Shown in pieces: positions 28,697 to 35,714 of a stretch of 37,234 nucleotides of DNA. Below the pieces are notes generated by a model. That model was not told where the DNA came from. It was given only the letters and a program-made list of their open reading frames with translations, and ran no database searches. Position numbers and translations under genes: made by a program. Source of the stretch: Wenzhouxiangella sp. (lineage in GTDB: Bacteria > Pseudomonadota > Gammaproteobacteria > Xanthomonadales > Wenzhouxiangellaceae); contig SLIA01000310.1 in the NCBI GenBank assembly GCA_007135935.1, positions 1 through 37,234 on the forward strand, given 5' to 3'. Position 1 is the first letter of the stretch, and each line of letters begins with the position of its first letter.

Positions 28697-31600
28697 TTGC
28701 CTGATGCACTCGCCCACGGTTCCGGAAGCTTGCTGAGTCTGTCGACGCTGACACTGATCATCGCCGGCGTCGTCTGGCTGGGGCTGCTGTTTGCCGTGGC
28801 CCTGGTCGGGGAGCGTTCGCCGGAGCGCTGGCGCCGGATCTGGCCGGTGGTCTACTCGCTGTCGTTGGCGGTCTACTGCACGGCCTGGACCTTTTACGGC
28901 ACCACTACCCAGGCGGTGGTACACGGCTGGCCGATTCCGCCGACTTTCGTCGGCACCATCATCCTGTTCGTTTTCTGCTTTCCGTTTCTCAGGCGCCTGG
29001 TTCGCCTGAGCAAGTCGGCCAATGCCACCAGCATCGCCGACTTCATCGCCAGCCGCTTCGGCAAGTCCTCGGCGCTGGCCGCGGTGGTCACCGGCGTGGC
29101 CCTGCTCGGCCTGGTGCCCTACATTTCCCTGCAGCTCAAGGCGGTGGCGATGAGCTTCGGCGCGCTGACCCTGGGGCGCGCCGAGGTGGCCGAGCCGGCC
29201 GCCTGGCAGGATCTGGCGTTCTATGTGGCCCTGTTCATGGCCCTCTTTGCCGTGCTCTTCGGCACCCGTCGCGCATCGGCTACCGAGCACAACCGCGGGT
29301 TGGTGTTGGCGATGGGGTTCGAGTCGCTGCTCAAGCTATCGGCCATGCTCGCCCTGGGTGTATTCGTGCTGTTCCGGCTCTACCCGGGCCCCGGCGACAT
29401 GTTGGAGCAGACCGTCACGCCGGCCTTTTCGGGCACCGACAGCTTTCTGACCCTGATGCTGCTCGGCGCCCTGGCCATGTTCACCTTGCCGCACCAGTTC
29501 CATATCGGCGTGGTCGAGTGCCGTTCGGAGTCGCATCTGAAGGTCGCGCGCTGGCTGTTTCCGCTGTTCCTGGTGTTGATCGCGTTGCCCATCGTGCCAC
29601 TGGCCCGTGCCGGCATGGCCCATTTCGGCGAAGCCGGTATCGCACCGGATCTGTACGTGCTGATGCTGCCGCTCACCGGCCAGGCCGACGGGCTTGCGCT
29701 GTTCGCGTTCCTTGGCGGCTTGAGCGCGGCCACCGGCATGGTCATTCTGGCCAGTCTCACGCTGTCGATCATGATCGGCAATCACTGGCTGACCCCGGCC
29801 TTGCTCAATCGGCGCTGGGGCGCGGTCGGCGATCTGCGCATTCCGGTTCGTCTGCAGCGGCGGGTCGGTATTGCCGCGGTATTGCTGATGGCCTATGCCT
29901 ACAGCCGTGCCGTGGGTATGGCCGAGGCGCTGGCCGATATCGGTGCGCTGTCGTTCTCCGGGTTGGCCCAGCTCGGCCCGGCCGTCGTGCTGGCCGTCTA
30001 TCGGCCCGGTCTGCCCGCACGCGCCATCATGGCCGGCATTGCCAGTGGCGTGGTGGTGTGGGCCTACGTACTGTTCCTGCCGCTCGGGCTGGCCGCGCTC
30101 GGCCTGCGCCCCGACTGGATGGGTGCCGGACCGCTCGGGCTGGCCTGGCTGGCACCGGAGAACCTGTTCGGTCTGACCGCGGTCGAGCCGCTGGCCCGGG
30201 CCGTGGTAGCCAGTCTGCTGGTCAATTGCCTGGTCATCGTGCTGGTCACCCGTTTCAGTCCGTCAGGCGATGATGAAGGGGTGGCCGCTGAACCGCTGGA
30301 TCCGAAAGTACTCTGGACGCTGGCCGACCGGTTCCTGCCGCCACAGCGCGTGCAGATGCTCTCGGGCGGGCAGAGCGATGCGCGCAGTCTGGCGCGTCGG
30401 CTGGAGCACGAGTTGACTGCCGTGGTGGGCTCGGCCTCCGCCCGGCTGCTGATGGATGCCGCCCGCCGGCGCACGCCGGCGCCACTGGACACCGTGGCCG
30501 ACCTGGTCGGTCAGGCCGCAGAGCAGGCGCGCTTCAGCCAGGAGGTGCTCTCGGGTGCGCTGGAGAACATGAGCCAGGGCGTGTGCGTGGTCGACCGCGA
30601 CATGCGCCTGGTGGCGTGGAACAGCAGCTACCTGGCCCTGTTTGACTACCCGGACGAACTGATTCGCGTCGGCCGGCCGGTGGCCGACCTGCTCAGGCAC
30701 AATGCCCGTCAGGGGTTGATGGAAGGCGGCGATGTCGATGCCATGATCGAGCGCCGGCTGACTCACAAGCGCGCCGGGACCCGGCATCGCGTTGAACGCC
30801 CCTGGCCGGATGGTCGCATCATCGAGATTCGTGGCAACCCCATGCCCGGTGGCGGTTTCGTCGCCACCTTCACCGACGTGACCGCGTTCCGGCATGCCGA
30901 GCAGGAACTCAAGCGCATCAACGAGACGCTGGAGCAGCGGGTGGCCGAACGCACGGGCGAGCTGGAGCAGGCCAAGCTCACCGCCGAACGGGCCAATGCG
31001 GCCAAGTCCCGCTTTCTCGCAGCGGTCAGCCACGACCTGGTGCAACCGGTCAACGCCGCGCAGTTGCTGACTCACTCGCTGGGCACCCAGATCGAAAGTC
31101 CACGGGCGAAGCAGTCACTGTCGCAGATCTCCGGTGCGCTGGGGGCGACCGAGGATTTGCTCGAGGGCCTGCTCGACATCTCGCGACTCGATGCCGGCGG
31201 GCTGGAACCGCGCATCAGCCGTTTCCCCCTGTCGGAAATGTTCGATCAGCTCCACGGCGAGTTTTCGGTGCTGGCGAAAGAGGCCGGTCTGCGTCTGGAC
31301 TGCATGCCGACCCGGGCCTGGGTCGAGACCGATTCGCAATTGCTGCGCCGCATCCTGCAGAACTTTCTGTCCAATGCCGTGCGCTACACCGAAAGCGGGC
31401 GTGTGCTGATCGGCTGTCGCCGCCGCGGCAGCGGGATCATGATCGGCGTGTGGGATACCGGCCCGGGGATTCCCGGGGAGTTTCGTCCCGTCATCTTCGA
31501 GGAATTCCGTCGCCTGGACGACGACCAGCATGCACCGGGCCTGGGCCTGGGCCTGGCCATTGCCGAGCGCATGACGCGCCTGCTGGGTCACGAGCTGGTG

Positions 31601-32089
31601 CTCGACAGCCGGCCCGGACGCGGCACGCTGTTCGGCCTGGTCGTGCCGCGCGTGGCGCCGGAGCGGCCGGCCGCGGTCGGTCCCGAGCTTGCCGGTGAGC
31701 CGGACTCGGCGCGGGTGCTGGTTGTCGATAACGACCCGGACATGCTGGGTTCGCTGGACACCTTGCTTGGCGACTGGGGTTTCGAGGTCGCGACCGCCGC
31801 CAGGCTGGAACAGGCCCGCGAGCTGGCGCAATCGCATCTGCCGTCACTGTTGCTGCTCGACTACCACCTCGATGGTGGCCAGACCGGTCTTGAAGTGCTT
31901 GAAGCGTTAAGGGCGGACGGTTGCACCGCACCCGCCATCCTGATCAGCGCCGATCACGGCGCCGACCTGAAACAGGCCGCCCGCCAGAGTGGTTGCGAAC
32001 TCCTGCACAAGCCGATCCGCCCCCTGGCGCTGAGGTCGCTGATGTCGCGCCTGCTGCGACCCTTGCGGGCCTCGGGCACAAATGGCTGA
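28697..32089 (+). CDS. Hybrid sensor histidine kinase with N-terminal sodium:solute-symporter-like domain, PAS, HisKA, HATPase and C-terminal receiver
   Basis: About 12-TM SLC5-like N-terminus (LSKSANATSIADFIASRFGKSSALAAVVTGVALLGLVPYISLQLKAV), PAS (LSGALENMSQGVCVVDRDMRLVAWNSSY), H-box FLAAVSHDLVQPVNAAQLL, HATPase GVWDTGPGIP / GLGLGLAIAERM, receiver VVDNDPDML...LLLLDYHLDGG...HKP. Start uncertain (TTG 28697 or a later TTG). Confidence 0.9.
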   Translation: MPDALAHGSGSLLSLSTLTLIIAGVVWLGLLFAVALVGERSPERWRRIWPVVYSLSLAVYCTAWTFYGTTTQAVVHGWPIPPTFVGTIILFVFCFPFLRRLVRLSKSANATSIADFIASRFGKSSALAAVVTGVALLGLVPYISLQLKAVAMSFGALTLGRAEVAEPAAWQDLAFYVALFMALFAVLFGTRRASATEHNRGLVLAMGFESLLKLSAMLALGVFVLFRLYPGPGDMLEQTVTPAFSGTDSFLTLMLLGALAMFTLPHQFHIGVVECRSESHLKVARWLFPLFLVLIALPIVPLARAGMAHFGEAGIAPDLYVLMLPLTGQADGLALFAFLGGLSAATGMVILASLTLSIMIGNHWLTPALLNRRWGAVGDLRIPVRLQRRVGIAAVLLMAYAYSRAVGMAEALADIGALSFSGLAQLGPAVVLAVYRPGLPARAIMAGIASGVVVWAYVLFLPLGLAALGLRPDWMGAGPLGLAWLAPENLFGLTAVEPLARAVVASLLVNCLVIVLVTRFSPSGDDEGVAAEPLDPKVLWTLADRFLPPQRVQMLSGGQSDARSLARRLEHELTAVVGSASARLLMDAARRRTPAPLDTVADLVGQAAEQARFSQEVLSGALENMSQGVCVVDRDMRLVAWNSSYLALFDYPDELIRVGRPVADLLRHNARQGLMEGGDVDAMIERRLTHKRAGTRHRVERPWPDGRIIEIRGNPMPGGGFVATFTDVTAFRHAEQELKRINETLEQRVAERTGELEQAKLTAERANAAKSRFLAAVSHDLVQPVNAAQLLTHSLGTQIESPRAKQSLSQISGALGATEDLLEGLLDISRLDAGGLEPRISRFPLSEMFDQLHGEFSVLAKEAGLRLDCMPTRAWVETDSQLLRRILQNFLSNAVRYTESGRVLIGCRRRGSGIMIGVWDTGPGIPGEFRPVIFEEFRRLDDDQHAPGLGLGLAIAERMTRLLGHELVLDSRPGRGTLFGLVVPRVAPERPAAVGPELAGEPDSARVLVVDNDPDMLGSLDTLLGDWGFEVATAARLEQARELAQSHLPSLLLLDYHLDGGQTGLEVLEALRADGCTAPAILISADHGADLKQAARQSGCELLHKPIRPLALRSLMSRLLRPLRASGTNG

Positions 32090-32139
32090 GGATTCCGGGT
32101 AACCCGGATGCAGCCTGGTTCCGGGTGGGAGATGCCCGG

Positions 32140-33453
32140 TCAGGAGAACTGAACGACCGGCGAGGTTTCAAGAATCTTGGCGTATCGCTCGTGCACCTTG
32201 CCCATGCGCACCCGGCCGAGAAAGCCCGAGTAGGCCAGGTAGCTGACCAGGAAACGCCGATCGGATGCCCAGGGAGGCAGGAACTTCGGCGCCTTGAGCA
32301 GCCCCATCTCGGCCAGTTCGCACAACACCGGCACATCGGCCAGTGCCAGCTTGCCGCAGAACAGTAGTTGCAACACGTCGGCGCGGCCGGCGGCGATCAG
32401 CGAGCGCAGGAAATCGTGCACGCGCAGCAAGCCGTCGAGATAGACCACGTCCTTGGTAAACGGTGCCCCACCGGTGAGCACGCCGCCGCGATAGACGCGT
32501 CGGGTCTGCTCGAAAGCCGCCTTCTCCGTGGCTCCCTTGTCGAGAAAATGCCGGTAGACCTCGATGAAGTCGGCCCCGTCGATCGCCATCTGTATGGCCA
32601 GCACCCGGTCGGCCAGGCGACTTAATCGATCCACATCCATGCAGCCGGTGATGAACTCGGAAAACACCGCCAGGCCTTCCTGGGTGCGGGTGGTGCCGGG
32701 ATGACTGGAGGCGAGAATGGGCAGTTCGGTCTGGGCGCGCCCGTTGAGAGCCGTGGTGACGTGGATGCCCGCTTCGTGGTGTACGAGCTGGTCGACGTCG
32801 CGGTCGGTGAAATGAGCGCCAGCGCGAATGCGGATGCGCTCGGCACCGGCGGTGGCATTGGCCGTCAGGCTGTCGACGATCTCCACTGCCGGCGCGTCAT
32901 CGCCGAAGAATTTCACCACGGCGGCACGCATGCGTCGGGCGACGAGATCGGCCGTCGCGGTCGCGCCAGGTGGTGCGCCCAGGTCGATGTGGGCGAGGTG
33001 GTCGATGATGCGGCGCAACCGTCGTGCCAGTTGCAGGGGGCTGGCGGTTGAATCGGGCAGCGCCTCGGAAGGTGCGCCGTAGAGTTGGTGCGAACACTCG
33101 AAAAAACCGGGGTTGTCGAGTTGATTGAGCATGCGGCTGGCCATGTCGAGCCGATCGGCGATGCGCGCCAGCCAATCGCGGGCCGGTCCGCTCCGTTCAA
33201 TCAGGGGGCGGGCCGTGGCCAGCGCCTGGTCGACGGGGGCGGTGTCGACCTCGGGGTAGGTGACCCGCGGCAGCTCCCGGCCGCCGGAGGCGAGAAATCG
33301 GTCGCGCACCTCGACAGGCCAGGCCAGCAGGCCGAGAATGCGCAACGGCTGCTCCGCCTGGCGCAAGGCCGTGGCGGCCTCGGTAATGCGGCGGGCCTGT
33401 TGGCGGTGGGCGCTGGTCGGCACGCTCGGACTCCATGCGATAATGGGCGGCAA
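32140..33453 (-). CDS. DUF1704 / QEGLA-motif putative zinc metallopeptidase
   Basis: HHEAGIHVTTALNG (HExxxH) and TRTQEGLAVFSEFITG (QEGLA motif); start uncertain (TTG 33453, possibly GTG about 33424). Confidence 0.85.
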   Translation of the reverse strand: MPPIIAWSPSVPTSAHRQQARRITEAATALRQAEQPLRILGLLAWPVEVRDRFLASGGRELPRVTYPEVDTAPVDQALATARPLIERSGPARDWLARIADRLDMASRMLNQLDNPGFFECSHQLYGAPSEALPDSTASPLQLARRLRRIIDHLAHIDLGAPPGATATADLVARRMRAAVVKFFGDDAPAVEIVDSLTANATAGAERIRIRAGAHFTDRDVDQLVHHEAGIHVTTALNGRAQTELPILASSHPGTTRTQEGLAVFSEFITGCMDVDRLSRLADRVLAIQMAIDGADFIEVYRHFLDKGATEKAAFEQTRRVYRGGVLTGGAPFTKDVVYLDGLLRVHDFLRSLIAAGRADVLQLLFCGKLALADVPVLCELAEMGLLKAPKFLPPWASDRRFLVSYLAYSGFLGRVRMGKVHERYAKILETSPVVQFS

Positions 33454-33459
33454 TCGCGG

Positions 33460-33465
33460 TATAAT
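33460..33465 (+). promoter_or_regulatory. Possible -10 element (TATAAT) upstream of oleA
   Basis: GCGGTATAATAACC about 48 bp upstream of the oleA ATG; no convincing -35 at 17 bp spacing. Confidence 0.3.
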
Positions 33466-33512
33466 AACCTGTTAACGTGCTCAATCGCCCGTCGGGCGGT
33501 CAGGAAGAAATC

Positions 33513-34529
33513 ATGCTGTTTGACAACGTCGTCATCAAATCCGTCGCCTGCGTCGATGCCCCCTACGCGGTCACCAGTGAGGAAGTCCGGGAACGGCTTG
33601 CCCCGACCTTCAAGAAACTCAAGGTGCGCGGCAATCCACTGATTGATCTGGCCGGCATCGAGGAGCGACGCTTCTGGGACGATGGCGTGCTGCCCTCCGA
33701 TGCGGCCACCATGGCCGCGCGTGAAGCGCTGGCACGCGCTGACGTCGATCCGGACCGGATCGGCATCCTGATCAACACCTCGGTTTCGCGCGACTTTCTC
33801 GAGCCGTCGACCGCCTGCATGGTGCACGGTAACCTCAAGCTGCCCAATACCTGCGAGAGCTTCGATGTCGGCAACGCCTGCCTGGCCTTCATCAACGGCA
33901 TGAACATCGCCGGACGCATGCTCGATCGCGGCGAGATCGATTACGCGCTGATCGTCAACGGCGAGAACAGCAAGGAGATCAATGAGATCACCATCAAGCG
34001 CCTGCTCGATCCCAAGGTGACGCGCAAGCAGTTCAAGAGCGAGTTCGCCAGCCTGACGCTGGGCTCCGGCGCGGCTGCCATGGTCATGTCGAGAGGTGAA
34101 ATCGAGCCCGACGGTCACCGCTACCGCGGCGGCGTGTCGCGAGCGGCTACCGAGTTCAACCAGCTCTGCCGTGGCTGGAACCACCAGATGTGGACCGACA
34201 CCCGCGGCCTGATGCGCGAAGGCATCAAGCTGGCCACCTCCACCTACGCCACGGCTCGCCAGTTGCTGGGCTGGGTCGCCAGCGAATTCGATCACGTCGT
34301 CGTCCACCAGGTCTCCAAGGCCCACACCGACGCCTTCATCATGGCGTTCGGTCTGGACCCCGAGCGCGTCTACCGCATCTTCCCGACACTCGGCAACGTT
34401 GGCCCGGCCTCCATCCCCACGGTGCTGGCCCGGCTGGTCGACGAAAATCGCGTCAAGCGCGGCGATCGCATCACCCTGGTCGGCGTCGGCTCCGGATTGA
34501 ATGCGGCGATGACGGAAGTGGTTTGGTAA
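33513..34529 (+). CDS. oleA: OleA, thiolase-superfamily acyl-CoA condensing enzyme (olefin / beta-lactone pathway)
   Basis: ATG at 33513 with AGGAAG upstream; MLFDNVVIKSVACVDAPYAVTSEEVRERL, LINTSVSRDFLEPSTACMVHGNL, DVGNACLAFINGMNIAGRMLDRGEIDYALIV (active-site Cys), GSGLNAAMTEVVW C-terminus as in known OleA. Confidence 0.93.
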   Translation: MLFDNVVIKSVACVDAPYAVTSEEVRERLAPTFKKLKVRGNPLIDLAGIEERRFWDDGVLPSDAATMAAREALARADVDPDRIGILINTSVSRDFLEPSTACMVHGNLKLPNTCESFDVGNACLAFINGMNIAGRMLDRGEIDYALIVNGENSKEINEITIKRLLDPKVTRKQFKSEFASLTLGSGAAAMVMSRGEIEPDGHRYRGGVSRAATEFNQLCRGWNHQMWTDTRGLMREGIKLATSTYATARQLLGWVASEFDHVVVHQVSKAHTDAFIMAFGLDPERVYRIFPTLGNVGPASIPTVLARLVDENRVKRGDRITLVGVGSGLNAAMTEVVW

Positions 34530-34530
34530 G

Positions 34531-34632
34531 TTTCGTTCGTTCGTTTTTTCGTTTGTTGGTTTTTTCGTTGGAGTAGCAGCCCGCTCCCTTGACAACGAAT
34601 CAACGAACAAACGAATCAACGAACAAACGAGA
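34531..34632. repeat. Inverted-arm short-unit array, strict 8-bp period, filling the oleA-oleB junction
   Basis: Left arm TTTCGTTC GTTCGTTT TTTCGTTT GTTGGTTT TTTCGTTG (34531-34570); right arm CAACGAAT CAACGAAC AAACGAAT CAACGAAC AAACGAGA (34593-34632); reverse complements at 33/40; 22-nt core. Confidence 0.92.
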
Positions 34633-34636
34633 TCCC

Positions 34637-35524
34637 ATGATGGAAATCCCCCGAACGCTCTACCCGTTCGACAGCCACTGGCATGTCCAGTCGGGCGGTC
34701 ATCGCATGCACTACCTCGACGAGGGGCCGGTGGACGGTCAGCCCGTGGTCATGGTGCATGGCAACCCCACCTGGTCGTTCTATTACCGCGAGGTCGTCAA
34801 GGCGCTCAGTGACAGCCATCGCTGCCTGGTCCCCGATCATGTCGGCATGGGGTTGTCCGATCGTCCGTCAGACAACAACTACCACTATACCTACGCCAGC
34901 CGTATCGCCGACCTGGGCCACTGGCTCGACGAGGTCGAGCCCGAGCGCCCGGTCGACATCGTCGCCCACGACTGGGGCGGGGCGATCGCCATGGCCTGGG
35001 CGGTTCAGCACCCCGAGCGCGTGCGCCGCATCGTGCTGCTCAACACCTGGGCGTTCACCATTCCGCCGGAAGAAAGCTTGCCGTTCGGCCTGAAGTTCTG
35101 CCGGACCTCGATCGGTGCCTTCGCCATCAATCGCTTCAACCTGTTCGCCGGCCTGGCTGCGCGCGTGGCCACCAAAAACAAACTCGCCCCCGAAGTTGCC
35201 CGCGGCCTGGTCGCCCCCTATCGCGGCCGCCCCGAACAACGCCTGGCGACCCTGCGCTTCGTACAGGACATCCCCTTGAGCGAATCCGACCCCGCCTGGG
35301 CACCCCTGGCCGAAACCGAAAACGGCCTGCACAAACTCGTCGACAAGCCCATCCGCTTCATCTGGGGCCGCAAGGACTTCGTCTTCGATAACCGCGTCCT
35401 GAATAAGTGGCAGGAAATCTGGCCAGATGCCGACTACCAGATCCTCGAAAATGCCGCCCATTACGTCCTCGAAGACGCTCCCGAGCAGGTCACTGCTGGA
35501 ATTCGTGAACACCTTGAACGTTGA
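34637..35524 (+). CDS. oleB: OleB, alpha/beta-hydrolase (haloalkane dehalogenase-like) beta-lactone decarboxylase
   Basis: MMEIPRTLYPFDSHWHVQSGGHRMHYLDEGP, VMVHGNPTWSFYYREVV, VDIVAHDWGGAIAMAWA (Asp nucleophile), HYVLEDAPEQV; between oleA and oleC. Confidence 0.9.
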   Translation: MMEIPRTLYPFDSHWHVQSGGHRMHYLDEGPVDGQPVVMVHGNPTWSFYYREVVKALSDSHRCLVPDHVGMGLSDRPSDNNYHYTYASRIADLGHWLDEVEPERPVDIVAHDWGGAIAMAWAVQHPERVRRIVLLNTWAFTIPPEESLPFGLKFCRTSIGAFAINRFNLFAGLAARVATKNKLAPEVARGLVAPYRGRPEQRLATLRFVQDIPLSESDPAWAPLAETENGLHKLVDKPIRFIWGRKDFVFDNRVLNKWQEIWPDADYQILENAAHYVLEDAPEQVTAGIREHLER

Positions 35525-35528
35525 CCGT

Positions 35529-35697
35529 GTAACACGAAGAGCACGAAGGAGGCACGAAGCACACTTCATGAGTGACTGATGATCAAGTGCGCTTGTCAGA
35601 GCTTCCCCTGATGAGCTTGCCGGGGACTGGCCCAGCAAGTACTTTATCCCGATTCTCTTCGTGAGCTTCGTGCTCTTCTTCGTGTTCTTCGTGTTAC
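35529..35697. repeat. Inverted-arm short-unit array, about 9-bp period (CACGAAG/CTTCGTG type), in oleB-oleC junction
   Basis: CACGAAG at 35533, 35542, 35553; CTTCGTG at 35657, 35666, 35678, 35687. Outer 22 bp GTAACACGAAGAGCACGAAGGA (35529-35550) matches the reverse complement of 35676-35697 at 20/22. Confidence 0.9.
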
Positions 35698-35714
35698 AAA
35701 ACCCATGCTGAGCT

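Noticed and set aside
28447-28761. Minus-strand ORFs with repetitive peptides such as WFVGSLVRWFVGSLVRW
   Set aside because: These are translations of the 8-bp tandem array; the protein repeats are a by-product of the DNA repeat.
32089-32140. Small hairpins (CCGGGTAACCCGG and CCGGG...CCCGG) between the kinase and DUF1704 genes as a terminator
   Set aside because: Stems of only 5-6 bp and no T-run; not strong enough to call.
34589-34636. TTG start giving OleB an N-terminal TTNQRTNESTNKRDP extension
   Set aside because: The extension is the translated octamer array; ATG 34637 (MMEIPRTLYPF) fits the family start better.
12722-35697. CRISPR interpretation of the tandem arrays
   Set aside because: Units are 7-9 bp and directly abutting, with no spacers and no cas genes.
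22262-35697. Insertion sequence / autonomous transposon interpretation of the inverted arrays
   Set aside because: No transposase ORF in any core (20-125 bp) and I could not identify target-site duplications by eye; a MITE-like origin remains untested rather than shown.
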